Part shown: in pieces, positions 7,803-17,727 of the stretch
Layout of the letters: every line of letters starts with the position of its first letter
How positions within the stretch are numbered: position 1 is the stretch's first letter
Origin: Paenibacillus periandrae
Lineage (GTDB): Bacteria > Bacillota > Bacilli > Paenibacillales > NBRC-103111
Direction of reading: 5' to 3'
DNA: 64,000 nt
Assembly (NCBI RefSeq): GCF_022458865.1
Contig: NZ_JAJNMU010000005.1
Span: forward strand, 1-64,000
The notes under the pieces: model-generated
Told to the model about the DNA's origin: nothing
The model's input: only the letters and a program-made list of their open reading frames with translations
Database searches by the model: none
Program-made: the position numbers and the translations under genes

Positions 7803-9425
7803 TTACGACGCAGAATTCTTCACACGTTTGGTAGTTGTACTCGGCGTTGGGGACAAGGTATCCTCACTGCTGGAAGACAACGGAGCCGAACCTGCTGTAG
7901 AACTGCTGGTGCTGGCGGATGACTTGCTAGCTGACGAAGCCGCACTGCTTCTGCCAGACGATGGCTTGCTTATTGCTGATGAGGTTCTGCTGGAGGTTGT
8001 CGGCTTGCTTGCTGCGGATGAAGTGCTGCTGGTTGATGGCGGCTTACTTACTGCAGAAGAAGTATTCATACTTCCATTGGATGATGGCTTGCTTACCGCG
8101 GAAGAGGCAGAGCCGTTAGCCAAAGGCTTATTTACAGACGACGAGGAATTACTGCTAACCGGTGGTTTGCTAGAACCATTACCCAGTTTTTCCAGTGTAT
8201 CCAGGAACTCCTGATTCGTTTTGGAATCAACCAGCTTCTTGATAAAAGCTTCTACATATTCATGAGATTCATTCATGCTCTTGCGAATAGCCCATACTTT
8301 ATCCAGCACATCTTTGCTCAGGAGCATTTCTTCACGCCGTGTACCTGAACGCCGCATATCGATCGAAGGGAAAATACGACGCTCGGCTAGTTTGCGATCC
8401 AGATGCAGCTCTAAGTTACCTGTACCTTTAAATTCTTCATAAATGACATCATCCATACGGGAGCCGGTCTCAACGAGTGCCGTTGCCAGAATCGTCAGGC
8501 TGCCGCCCTCCTCAATGTTACGCGCAGCACCGAAGAAACGTTTTGGGCGATGAAAAGCACCCGGGTCAATACCGCCCGACAAGGTACGGCCAGATGGTGG
8601 AACTACTAAATTGTAAGCACGAGCCAGACGTGTAATACTATCCATCAAAATGACGACATCTTTTTTGTGTTCAACTAAACGCATAGCCCGTTCAAGCACA
8701 AGCTCAGCGACTTTGATGTGATTCTCAGGAAGCTCGTCAAAAGTGGAGGCAATAACTTCGCCCTTAACCGAACGCTGCATATCCGTTACTTCTTCCGGGC
8801 GCTCATCAATAAGAAGCACAAACAGCTCGATTTCCGGATGATTGGTTGAAATGCTGTTGGCGATTTCCTTCAGCAGCAAAGTTTTACCGGCCTTCGGAGG
8901 TGCTACGATCAATCCGCGCTGACCCAGTCCTACAGGTGCCAGCAAATCCATAAGGCGAGTCGACAGGTGCGTCGGAGAAGTTTCCAACAAAATCTTCTTT
9001 TCCGGATACAAAGGAGTCAGTGCAGGGAAATGAAGACGCTCAGCTGCCGTTACAGGGTCTTCCCCATTGACGGCCTCAACCTGGAGCAAGCCGAAATAAC
9101 GTTCGTTTTCCTTTGGAGGTCTGCATTTGCCAGATACGAGGTCACCGCTTCTTAAATCAAATTTACGAATCTGCGAAGCGGAAATATAAATATCCTCTGT
9201 ACTGGGCAAATAGTTGATAGGACGTAAAAAACCGAAGCCGTCAGACAAAATTTCGAGTACGCCCTGCATGAACATCAGACCGCTTTTTTCTGCCTGTGCC
9301 CGTAAAATAGCAAATATGAGTTCTTTCTTTTTCAAAGTGCCATAGGAAGGAATTTGATGTTTTTTTGCTAACTGATACAATTCAGTCAGTTTCTGCGCTT
9401 CTAATTGCGCTAGAGGTATATCCAT
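7803..9425 (-). CDS. rho: Transcription termination factor Rho with a long Ser-rich C-terminal tail
   Basis: The hexameric RNA-dependent ATPase that ends transcription. The Rho N-domain (~1-45), the cold-shock-like RNA-binding domain (~50-120, [15 protein letters not shown]), Walker A ([12 protein letters not shown], ~176) and Walker B ([15 protein letters not shown]) are all present. Residues from about 415 to 540 are an added low-complexity tail built on SSAxSKPxS units. The track start at 9440 is TTG with no ribosome binding site; the ATG at 9425 has GGTGG 8 nt upstream and is preferred. It follows murA with an 82-bp gap. Confidence 0.95.
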   Translation of the reverse strand: MDIPLAQLEAQKLTELYQLAKKHQIPSYGTLKKKELIFAILRAQAEKSGLMFMQGVLEILSDGFGFLRPINYLPSTEDIYISASQIRKFDLRSGDLVSGKCRPPKENERYFGLLQVEAVNGEDPVTAAERLHFPALTPLYPEKKILLETSPTHLSTRLMDLLAPVGLGQRGLIVAPPKAGKTLLLKEIANSISTNHPEIELFVLLIDERPEEVTDMQRSVKGEVIASTFDELPENHIKVAELVLERAMRLVEHKKDVVILMDSITRLARAYNLVVPPSGRTLSGGIDPGAFHRPKRFFGAARNIEEGGSLTILATALVETGSRMDDVIYEEFKGTGNLELHLDRKLAERRIFPSIDMRRSGTRREEMLLSKDVLDKVWAIRKSMNESHEYVEAFIKKLVDSKTNQEFLDTLEKLGNGSSKPPVSSNSSSSVNKPLANGSASSAVSKPSSNGSMNTSSAVSKPPSTSSTSSAASKPTTSSRTSSAISKPSSGRSSAASSASKSSASTSSSTAGSAPLSSSSEDTLSPTPSTTTKRVKNSAS

Positions 9426-9507
9426 GATCTCAGCCACCAAACTATTAAATTTGTACTTTTGTGAAACTTATTCTAGCATTACCCAAAAAAGTAGAGGCTA
9501 TACGATA

Positions 9508-10761
9508 CTAATCCTGCTCACGCCAAACCTCTGCGCCCAAGCTTGATAGATTGCTGACCAAATGATCATAACCACGATCGATATATTCGACGCCCGTTAT
9601 TTCAGTGACGCCATCAGGAACTGTCAGTGCTGCAATCACAAGTGCAGCTCCTGCACGCAAATCAGTTGCTTTCACTTTGGCTGCGCTAAGCTGACCGCCA
9701 TCGATAACTGCCGAACGCCCTTCAACCTTGATTTTAGCACCCATTCGTGTTAACTCCGGAACATGCTTGAAGCGATTGCTGTATACATAATCACTCAAAA
9801 TACTGGTACCCTTTGTTTGTGTCAGGAGGCTTGTCATCGGCGATTGCAAATCAGTTGCAAACCCCGGATATACAAGCGCTGTAACATCCACACTCTCATA
9901 CTCGGGCTTACCGATCACACGTATGGATTCGTCCATTTCCTGAATCTCCACACCCATCTCCTGCAATTTGGCGGTAACAGCTTCCAAATGCTTAGGAATG
10001 ACATTGTCCACAACAACATCCCCACGCGTTGCAGCTGAAAGGATCATATACGTCCCAGCTTGAATTCTATCAGGAATAATCGAGTGACGACAGCCATGCA
10101 TGGAATCCACACCCTCAATACGGATGGTTTCGGTTCCCGCTCCTTTGATTCTCGCACCCATGGAATTTAATAGTGTAGCTACATCTATAATTTCAGGCTC
10201 TTTTGCCGCATTTTCAATCAAAGTGACGCCTTTGGCCCGAGAAGCAGCCAGCATAATATTAATTGTAGCTCCAACACTAACTACATCTAGATAAATTTTC
10301 GCTCCGCGGAGCTCTTTGGCTTGAATGCGTAAAGACCCATTTTCGGTACTTACACGCGCCCCTAATGCTTCAAAACCTTTAATATGCTGATCAATCGGAC
10401 GCGGCTCAAAATTACAGCCCCCAGGTAAACCAATAGTTGCTTCTCCAAAACGGCCAAGCAGCGCTCCCATTAAATAATACGAAGCTCTCAATTTCTTAAC
10501 ATTTCCATTAGGCATAGGCTTGGATAACAAGGCGCTCGGATCTATAGTCATCTGATCTCCCTGCCAAATTACAGGTGCATTCAATTCTTCCAACAGTTCT
10601 GAATAAATGGCAACATCACTCAATACCGGCAAATTATCTAACGTAACCGTTGTTTCCGATAAAATCGCAGCTGGTATCAACGCTATCGCGCTGTTCTTGG
10701 CACCGCTGATTTGGACCGTTCCCCGCAAGGGACGACCTCCGGTGACCATCAATTTCTCCAT
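9508..10761 (-). CDS. murA: UDP-N-acetylglucosamine 1-carboxyvinyltransferase
   Basis: The first committed enzyme of peptidoglycan synthesis, transferring enolpyruvate from PEP to UDP-GlcNAc in the cytoplasm. The 417-residue protein has the N-terminal [18 protein letters not shown], the catalytic cysteine in [14 protein letters not shown], and the Asp of [12 protein letters not shown]. Its place between fba and rho matches the B. subtilis murAB (murZ) paralogue. The ATG at 10761 follows GGAGGG by 11 nt; the upstream in-frame start at 10794 has no ribosome binding site. Firmicutes usually have a second murA elsewhere. Confidence 0.95.
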   Translation of the reverse strand: MEKLMVTGGRPLRGTVQISGAKNSAIALIPAAILSETTVTLDNLPVLSDVAIYSELLEELNAPVIWQGDQMTIDPSALLSKPMPNGNVKKLRASYYLMGALLGRFGEATIGLPGGCNFEPRPIDQHIKGFEALGARVSTENGSLRIQAKELRGAKIYLDVVSVGATINIMLAASRAKGVTLIENAAKEPEIIDVATLLNSMGARIKGAGTETIRIEGVDSMHGCRHSIIPDRIQAGTYMILSAATRGDVVVDNVIPKHLEAVTAKLQEMGVEIQEMDESIRVIGKPEYESVDVTALVYPGFATDLQSPMTSLLTQTKGTSILSDYVYSNRFKHVPELTRMGAKIKVEGRSAVIDGGQLSAAKVKATDLRAGAALVIAALTVPDGVTEITGVEYIDRGYDHLVSNLSSLGAEVWREQD

Positions 10762-10841
10762 TCGTTTATCTTCCCTCCAAATGACTGCTGTCAAGCTTTA
10801 CATACTGAGTTAGGGCGGTAAATCCAGGTGGGTACTTTGCA

Positions 10842-10877
10842 TATAGAAAGGAAACGCACCATGACGATGCATTTCCT
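10842..10877 (-). terminator. fba terminator
   Basis: On the minus strand AGGAAATGCAT and GTGCGTTTCCT form an 11-bp stem with G-U pairs, a 7-nt loop, and a T-rich tail TTCTATAT. It lies 10 nt after the fba stop codon and separates fba from murA. Confidence 0.7.
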
Positions 10878-10887
10878 ATTGGAGACA

Positions 10888-11742
10888 TTAAGCTTGGTTA
10901 GAACTTCCGAACAATTGAATTTTGGATTTAACGACTTCAACCATAGCTTTGCGGGCAGGAGTGAGGTATTTACGAGGATCGTAGATTTTCGCGTCTTTAT
11001 TGAGAGCTTCACGAATGGCATCTGTACACGCTACTTGATTCTCGGTGTTAACATTGATTTTACCTACGCCAGCAGCGATTGCTTGACGGATCATCTCATC
11101 AGGTACGCCAGATCCGCCGTGAAGTACAACAGGTACAGGAATGGCACTTGACACCTTTTGAATAATGTCGAAACGAATGTTAGGCTCACCAGCGTACATA
11201 CCGTGAGCAGTACCTACTGCGATAGCCAAGCAATCTACGCCAGTCTCTTCGTAGAAACGAATCGCTTCTTCCGGTTTAGCCAAGCTTGCATTTTCTTCGT
11301 CTACGCTGATGTCATCTTCCACGCCGCCGATCGTACCGAGCTCACCCTCAACGGATACGCCCATTGCGCGCGCAGCTTTAACAACTTCCTTCGTCAAACG
11401 GATGTTTTCTTCGAAAGAATGATGGGAGCCATCAAACATAACCGAGCTGAAGCCTGCGCGGATACATTTCATTGCTACTTCAAAGCTGCTGCCGTGATCC
11501 AAATGAAGTGCGATTGGCAAGCCGGATTTTTTCGCTGCTGCTTCCGCAAGGGCTACAGTAAACTCGATACCCATATACTTCAAAGCTCCTTCACTTACAC
11601 CGTAAATAAAAGGAGACTTTAATTCTTCAGCCGCATCTACAATTGCTTGAGCAAATTCCAAGTTATTCATATTGAACTGCCCTACTGCGTACTTGTTTGC
11701 TTTTGCTTTTGGCAATAATTCATTCATTGAAACTAATGGCAT
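10888..11742 (-). CDS. fba: Class II fructose-1,6-bisphosphate aldolase
   Basis: The 284-residue zinc-dependent aldolase of glycolysis and gluconeogenesis, cleaving fructose 1,6-bisphosphate to dihydroxyacetone phosphate and glyceraldehyde 3-phosphate. Metal and catalytic residues are in LHLDHGSS (~82-89), VEGELGTIGG (~131-140), VGTAHGMY (~176-183) and LHGGSGVP (~207-214). AGGAGG lies before the ATG at 11742. It follows spo0F, as in B. subtilis; the transaldolase-like gene that B. subtilis has between fbaA and murAB is absent here. Confidence 0.96.
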   Translation of the reverse strand: MPLVSMNELLPKAKANKYAVGQFNMNNLEFAQAIVDAAEELKSPFIYGVSEGALKYMGIEFTVALAEAAAKKSGLPIALHLDHGSSFEVAMKCIRAGFSSVMFDGSHHSFEENIRLTKEVVKAARAMGVSVEGELGTIGGVEDDISVDEENASLAKPEEAIRFYEETGVDCLAIAVGTAHGMYAGEPNIRFDIIQKVSSAIPVPVVLHGGSGVPDEMIRQAIAAGVGKINVNTENQVACTDAIREALNKDAKIYDPRKYLTPARKAMVEVVKSKIQLFGSSNQA

Positions 11743-11866
11743 GTTTCTTCCTCCTAGTAGTTATTGACCGAGTCAAGTATCAAAGACCGCTCTTCTGTCA
11801 TACTGCGTTATTATATCATAGTTTAATTCAAATGATAACCAAGCTGGTTTGTTTTCATAGTCATAA

Positions 11867-11896
11867 GAAAAAAAGAGACCCTGTAATCAGGATCCC
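11867..11896 (-). terminator. spo0F terminator overlapping the end of the gene
   Basis: On the minus strand GGGATCCTG (11888-11896) pairs with CAGGGTCTC (11875-11883) over 9 bp with two G-U pairs, a 4-nt loop and a TTTTTTT tail. The 5' arm includes the last sense codons and the TGA stop of spo0F, so the terminator is partly coding. Confidence 0.85.
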
Positions 11897-12276
11897 ACTG
11901 CATACGAGCTATTCTTGGGCTTTCCCAAATGAATGTTAACCGCCTGCCGCAGCTCATCAATATCAAAAGGCTTCGTAAAATGCATAATCGCACCCAGATC
12001 CGTTGCCTCTTTGATCATATCCAATTCGCCATAAGCTGTCATCATAATGACTTTGATCGAAGCGTCGATACTTTTAATGTGCTTGAGAATGTCCAATCCG
12101 TCCATACCTGGAATTTTCATATCCAGTAAAACCAAATCAGGTGATGCAGTTCTGACAATTTCCAGTGCGAGCTTGCCGTTAGACGCTTGATAAGTCTGGT
12201 AACCTTCGGTGCTGAACACTTCCGTCAATAAAATCCTGATCCCATTCTGATCATCTACAATGAGTAACTTCTTCAT
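11887..12276 (-). CDS. spo0F: Sporulation phosphorelay response regulator Spo0F
   Basis: A 129-residue single-domain receiver that accepts phosphate from sporulation kinases and passes it to Spo0B. The acidic pair is in [17 protein letters not shown], the phosphoacceptor is Asp52 in [13 protein letters not shown], and the conserved Thr and Lys are in [10 protein letters not shown] and [10 protein letters not shown]. These segments are almost the same as in B. subtilis Spo0F. GGAGG lies 8 nt before the ATG. The gene sits between pyrG and fba, its classical position, and has its own promoter region. Confidence 0.97.
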   Translation of the reverse strand: MKKLLIVDDQNGIRILLTEVFSTEGYQTYQASNGKLALEIVRTASPDLVLLDMKIPGMDGLDILKHIKSIDASIKVIMMTAYGELDMIKEATDLGAIMHFTKPFDIDELRQAVNIHLGKPKNSSYAVGS

Positions 12277-12348
12277 CCATACAGCCTCCCAAGTCCACGA
12301 TCGTGATTGTCGGAATTCCGGCCTGTCCCATCGAGCATATCAAGATAA

Positions 12349-12393
12349 ATTCGATATAAGTATCGTGATTCCTGCTGCTTTTTTCGAAAAAGT
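12349..12393 (-). promoter_or_regulatory. Putative sigma-H promoter of spo0F with a 0A-like box
   Basis: On the minus strand CAGGAATC (12366-12373) and ATCGAAT (12349-12355) are placed like the sigma-H consensus (AGGAATT and GAAT). Just upstream TTTTTCGAAAAAAG (12379-12393) is a palindrome one base off the Spo0A target TGTCGAA. B. subtilis spo0F is transcribed from a sigma-H promoter under Spo0A control, so the arrangement fits; assignment is by eye. Confidence 0.55.
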
Positions 12394-12484
12394 TGAAATG
12401 TTTTACATTTCATGCATTTTCTGAATATCGAGTACATGCGGTATGCTGAAGTTTTGCTGCTACTTGCCATAGTTGGATATATGC

Positions 12485-12491
12485 TGTCGAA
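12485..12491. promoter_or_regulatory. Perfect 0A box upstream of spo0F
   Basis: The heptamer TGTCGAA matches the Spo0A-binding consensus exactly. It lies about 115 bp above the putative sigma-H -35 of spo0F and 36 bp after the pyrG stop, outside any gene. A single 7-bp match can occur by chance, so the position is the main support. Confidence 0.4.
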
Positions 12492-12526
12492 AGATGTTCT
12501 ATGCTTACCATCAGGCCATATTTATA

Positions 12527-14350
<1,824 letters not shown>

Positions 14351-14390
14351 GCGGTACGACACAAAGCAATAACATGACAAAATTCCGTTG

Positions 14391-14430
14391 CAAAAAAATA
14401 AAAAGTCCCCCGGCAAAAGCGGGGCACTTT
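14391..14430 (-). terminator. pyrG attenuator terminator
   Basis: On the minus strand AAAGTGCCCCG (14420-14430) pairs with CGGGGGACTTT (14402-14412) with one mismatch, followed by TTTTTATTTTTTT. It lies 30 nt below the predicted pyrG transcription start and 260 nt above the pyrG start codon. Its 5' arm has a run of four C, which is what extra G residues at the transcript start would pair with in the CTP-sensing mechanism known from B. subtilis pyrG. It may also serve rpoE. Confidence 0.8.
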
Positions 14431-14459
14431 ATAGTCATAATTGAATAGCTTTTTCAAAA

Positions 14460-14500
14460 GCCCAGAAGATAGTTTACTCTCATCGGTGGGTTGCTGTCAA
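14460..14500 (-). promoter_or_regulatory. pyrG promoter with GGGC start
   Basis: On the minus strand a perfect TTGACA (14495-14500) and TAAACT (14471-14476) are 18 nt apart. Seven nucleotides after the -10 the sequence reads GGGC (14463-14460). Transcripts beginning GGGC are the hallmark of B. subtilis pyrG, where low CTP causes repeated G addition and readthrough of the attenuator. Confidence 0.75.
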
Positions 14501-14520
14501 GTAGATGGTACCGATTCAAA

Positions 14521-15111
14521 CTATTTATCCTCGTCTTCGTCGTCCTCAAGCTCTTCCTCGATTAGCGTGTCCAAATCGGTCTCAAGATCGCCGTCTTCAT
14601 CATCCAGATCCTCATCGTCACTATCATCGTCATCGTCGATTTCTTCTTCAGGCAGGAACTCGCCTTCCTCTTCGATTTCTTCCTCAGCTTCGAAATCTTC
14701 TTCAGCCGGTTTATCGAAGGAATCGAAATCTTCTTCCTCTACAAATACATCTTCTTCCTCGGCAAACATGTCATCGTCGTCCATGTCATCGTCTTCATCG
14801 TTAATAATACGCGGACGTTTGCCACTACCCACCGTATCCTCCGATTTCTCGATCGGGTACCAGCGCTTCAACCCCCACAGGTTCGATCCTACACAAGCAA
14901 ATCGGCCATCGATATTGATTTCCGTATATAATTGAGCGATTACCTGCATGACTGCCTCTTCAGACAGACCTTTAATTTTTGAAATTTCCGCCATCAGGTC
15001 ACGATAATAAAATGGTGTATTCGCTGCTCTCAATACTTCAAATGCAAGGTCGACCATTGGCATCTCTTTCGCCTTATCCATACCGACCTTTAGAGTGTAC
15101 TGCGCACTCAT
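14521..15111 (-). CDS. rpoE: DNA-directed RNA polymerase delta subunit
   Basis: The 196-residue delta factor of Gram-positive RNA polymerase. The N-terminal HARE-HTH domain (residues ~10-90) is well kept; from about residue 105 the protein is almost wholly Asp and Glu, the acidic unstructured tail that displaces nucleic acids from the enzyme. The tail is longer than the N-domain. The ATG at 15111 follows GAGGGG. pyrG lies downstream as in other Firmicutes. Confidence 0.95.
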   Translation of the reverse strand: MSAQYTLKVGMDKAKEMPMVDLAFEVLRAANTPFYYRDLMAEISKIKGLSEEAVMQVIAQLYTEINIDGRFACVGSNLWGLKRWYPIEKSEDTVGSGKRPRIINDEDDDMDDDDMFAEEEDVFVEEEDFDSFDKPAEEDFEAEEEIEEEGEFLPEEEIDDDDDSDDEDLDDEDGDLETDLDTLIEEELEDDEDEDK

Positions 15112-15226
15112 TCAAGCACATCCCCTCGAACATTTTCACAAATCTAACTGCGTGTTCCCTTATACTCCTAATAGTAAACCTTATTTTATGTAAAAAAGCA
15201 ACTGCTTCCGGGTTGTCCCCTATAAA

Positions 15227-15254
15227 TTTTAAAAGCGAAGGGAAAACCCTTCGC
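15227..15254 (-). terminator. Terminator of an unassigned minus-strand transcript
   Basis: On the minus strand GCGAAGGG and CCCTTCGC form a perfect 8-bp stem with a TTTT loop, followed by TTTTAAAATT. No protein gene ends before it; the space up to the subtilase gene at 15478 is on the opposite strand. It therefore implies a short transcript or a leader upstream of rpoE. Confidence 0.75.
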
Positions 15255-15420
15255 CCTGACTGTATCCGTGGGGACTTAAACAGCGTCCGCCCTACTGCCC
15301 TTATGGAGAAAGGGAAGAGAACCATGGGATTCTCTCTATGTATCCTATGATGCCCGTTGCTTTCTGACACGGGTGTTAACCCATTTATTTCTACTAGGCT
15401 ATACGCACATGCCACATCAC
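15255..15420 (-). ncRNA. Candidate structured RNA upstream of rpoE
   Basis: The 365-bp gap between rpoE and the subtilase has no credible protein gene. On the minus strand it contains a series of short hairpins: GGGTTAACACCC, CCCGT..ACGGG (near 15350-15372), AGAGAA..TTCTCT (near 15320-15340) and CCCTT..AAGGG (near 15298-15315), and it ends in the strong terminator at 15227-15254. I could not match it to a T-box or to any riboswitch consensus I know. It could be a small RNA, an unknown leader, or remnants. Confidence 0.3.
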
Positions 15421-15477
15421 ATTTTTTTTCATAAGATTAGGTAGGGCATTTACGATGTGCAGGAGGGCCGATGACTA

Positions 15478-16656
15478 TTGAAATCATCCACTTTTATCAA
15501 TTGGCTGGAAGCAGCAGCCATGCAGGACACCGAAAACGTCGACTGTAAGCATATCATCCGATTCTCAAGCCGCCGTGATTATTATAAGTGCATCCGACAG
15601 CTTGACGCTGCCGCCAAATATTCCGTTCACTTACCTGATATTCAACCGCTTGCTATCATTAATGCCATTTCCTGTACCTTGAACACAACAGCCAAACCTC
15701 CGTCCATCCCTTATATAAAATCCATTGAAACCGATAGAATCATGAGTGTTCATGCCGTCAAAGTTGTCAATGCGGTGCAGCCGTCGAGTGGTACAGCGCA
15801 AAGCCATGCGTCAAGCATCCCATGGGGAGTTAAACATATTCGCGCGCCTCAAACATGGAGCAAATCGAAAGGTGATCGTATTCGCGTAGGGGTCATTGAT
15901 ACCGGGGCCGATTATTCGCATCCTGATTTACGGCATTGCCTTTCGTACGGAGTCAATCTGGTCAATCGACATTTACTGCCAAATGACGATAACGGACACG
16001 GCACCCATATCGCCGGTACGATCGCCGCCGCATCAAGCCGCCAGCAAGGCATTGTTGGTGTAGCGCCACAAGCAATCATTCATCCGGTCAAGGCTTTTGA
16101 TCACCAAGGGAGCGCCTTTGTGTCTGACATTATTGGCGGTATCGATTGGTGTGTCAGAAATCAAATTCATATTATTAATATGAGCTTTGGAATGAAGACC
16201 TACAGCAAGGCTTTGGAGCTCGCCGTTCTGCACGCTTTCCGATCCGGTGTGATTGTGGTCGCTTCCTCGGGCAATGAGGGCAAGCAAAAAATTATCGATT
16301 ATCCAGCCCGCCTGCGGCAGGTGATTGCTGTCGGAGCCTCAACACGTCGAGGCAAAATCGCACCCTTCAGCAACGTCAGCAAAACAATCGATATCTATGC
16401 ACCAGGTGAAAAAATATATTCAACCTGGTTAAAAGGCAAATATCACGAGCTCAGCGGCACCTCTATGGCAACCTCCCATGTGTCCGGTGTCGTTGCGCTT
16501 ATGCTTTCCCGAAAACCAGGATTGAACCCGACTCAGATCAAGACGATAGTAAAAAGGCATGCCCGCCTATTGACGAAACCCGGTATGAATATTCGAGAAA
16601 TCCATGCACTCAGAGCTGTTAACGCCGTGATCAAACCCAAACTGGCTGTGAAATAG
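15478..16656 (+). CDS. S8 family serine protease without signal peptide
   Basis: A 392-residue subtilisin-type protease. The catalytic triad is Asp141 (VIDTGAD), His174 (NGHGTHIAG) and Ser329 (GTSMATSH), with the oxyanion Asn in SSGNEG. Residues ~20-95 look like an inhibitor_I9-type propeptide. There is no hydrophobic signal at the N-terminus, so secretion by Sec is not expected. The start is TTG at 15478, 10 nt after AGGAGGG; an out-of-frame ATG at 15471 opens a 25-codon ORF over the same region. It ends 1 bp from the convergent DUF1934 gene. Confidence 0.88.
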   Translation: MKSSTFINWLEAAAMQDTENVDCKHIIRFSSRRDYYKCIRQLDAAAKYSVHLPDIQPLAIINAISCTLNTTAKPPSIPYIKSIETDRIMSVHAVKVVNAVQPSSGTAQSHASSIPWGVKHIRAPQTWSKSKGDRIRVGVIDTGADYSHPDLRHCLSYGVNLVNRHLLPNDDNGHGTHIAGTIAAASSRQQGIVGVAPQAIIHPVKAFDHQGSAFVSDIIGGIDWCVRNQIHIINMSFGMKTYSKALELAVLHAFRSGVIVVASSGNEGKQKIIDYPARLRQVIAVGASTRRGKIAPFSNVSKTIDIYAPGEKIYSTWLKGKYHELSGTSMATSHVSGVVALMLSRKPGLNPTQIKTIVKRHARLLTKPGMNIREIHALRAVNAVIKPKLAVK

Positions 16657-16657
16657 C

Positions 16658-17074
16658 CTATGCCTTGTCACTAATAATCAGCCTCAGGCGATAGGTCCCG
16701 GCTCTTTCTCCCATGACAAAAAGTTCATAACTCCAATCCACAGTACCCAGCCCTTGCTCCAATTGAATGTTTAATTGTTCGGTAACTGCCTCCAACTCCA
16801 GCTTGCCGTGCGGCGCCTCGTAATAACCCTTGAGCCGCTGACCGGCAACAAAGGTTTGCTCTGAGCGTACATTACCCTGCCGTATGATTCGGACAAGCCC
16901 TGTCTCCAGCTTGATTAATGTGGACGTCCCCGCCATCTCGGGATCTGTATCCTTATATCGCAGATAGTAATGATCCCCCTTTGGGTACAGATCCCCTTCA
17001 ACGCTGTGGCGGGTGAATGGATCCTCATCTATGCGACTTTCTATCTGTATGTTCACTTGTATGGATTGACTCAT
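16658..17074 (-). CDS. DUF1934 (YwiB-like) protein
   Basis: A 138-residue, strand-rich soluble protein with the pattern SIQVNIQIESRIDEDPF and GKLELEAVTEQL, matching the DUF1934 family of small beta-barrel proteins of unknown function (B. subtilis YwiB). It has no signal peptide or membrane segment. AGGAGG lies before the ATG at 17074. In B. subtilis ywiB is beside argS; here argS is not present in the window. Confidence 0.82.
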   Translation of the reverse strand: MSQSIQVNIQIESRIDEDPFTRHSVEGDLYPKGDHYYLRYKDTDPEMAGTSTLIKLETGLVRIIRQGNVRSEQTFVAGQRLKGYYEAPHGKLELEAVTEQLNIQLEQGLGTVDWSYELFVMGERAGTYRLRLIISDKA

Positions 17075-17170
17075 CGTATCCTCCTAAATCATAACCGCAG
17101 CAACTGCAAGATTTGTACATTCTAGTCTAGCGAACGAAATCAAATTATTCAAACTTAAGTTCGGAAATCA

Positions 17171-17328
17171 GGTGAATGCGTTCCGCTGCGCGGCCAAATA
17201 TCCTTCCGATCGCTGTTGTTCCCCTATTTTTTTGATTGTATAAAACATTTTAAAGATAAAAATACGGGAACAAAGGCGAACGCTACTGCTTCTCCAGGAC
17301 CATTTGGCCGCTCCGCTCATGATTCACC
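17171..17328. repeat. 158-bp imperfect palindrome (MITE-like)
   Basis: The ends GGTGAAT (17171) and ATTCACC (17322) are inverted, as are GCGGCCAAAT and ATTTGGCCGC, and the inner arms TTGTTCCCCTATTTTT and AAAAATACGGGAACAA match with one mismatch. The centre is AT-rich. No reading frame and no clear target-site duplication is seen. It may be a miniature inverted-repeat element or another extragenic palindrome. No transposase is in the window. Confidence 0.6.
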
Positions 17329-17384
17329 AAGCATCCAACACCTTTGAGGAGGCAACTGTTGAGTTCTTGAATACTTAGTAAGTA

Positions 17385-17667
17385 GTACACTGTCCCGTAA
17401 ACACCAGCGAGTCACGTAGGGACGATGCGACTCCCATTCCACCACAAGTCACTCACCCCTCCCTCACCGACAGTTAAGCGTGTCCCGTAGGGACGAAAAG
17501 CGAGTCCAACCCTCCACAGTCACTCCATCCTCCCTCGCACCAACAGTTAAGCGTGTCCCGTAGGGACGAAAGCGAGTCCAGAACCACTAAACTCTGCGCA
17601 CGGCCATGGGAGTCCAGAGGGCAGCGCCCTTTGGGGCCCTCCCTATAGGGAGGGTTTGGGAGGGTGG
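17385..17667 (+). repeat. Structured repeat cluster upstream of the AraC gene
   Basis: Two near-identical units GTTAAGCGTGTCCCGTAGG.. (17473-17507 and 17546-17579), a degenerate third near 17385-17430, and a 61-bp unit (17607-17667) with AGGGCAGCGCCCT and the perfect palindrome CCCTCCCTATAGGGAGGG. The same unit types occur inverted at 14157-14350. The cluster fills the region before the AraC-type gene at 17728 and encodes no credible protein. Confidence 0.75.
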
Positions 17668-17727
17668 CAATACTGTTATTTTATTGTTACCATAAGAATA
17701 TGCTTAGGGAATTGAGGGCACAGACAG

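Noticed and set aside
7798..8214. Long open frame on the plus strand rich in Leu, Val and Glu
   Set aside because: It is the antisense of the repetitive Ser-rich rho tail; it has no ribosome binding site and its composition follows from the repeat.
12273..12470. 65-codon minus-strand frame just before spo0F
   Set aside because: It lies over the sigma-H-like promoter and 0A-like box and lacks a ribosome binding site.
14441..14935. Ser-rich open frame on the plus strand
   Set aside because: It is the complement of the Asp/Glu tail of rpoE and covers the pyrG promoter; no start signal.
15074..15415. 113-codon minus-strand frame upstream of and overlapping rpoE
   Set aside because: No ribosome binding site, crosses a strong terminator, overlaps the rpoE start in another frame, and shows no protein family features.
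15255..15420. T-box or other known riboswitch before rpoE
   Set aside because: The T-box GGTGGNACCGCG core and the cores of the common riboswitch classes are absent.
17473..17579. Two near-identical units separated by a short spacer, considered as a CRISPR array
   Set aside because: Only two good copies, units contain a GTCCC/GGGAC hairpin typical of extragenic repeats, related copies occur elsewhere, and no cas genes are present.
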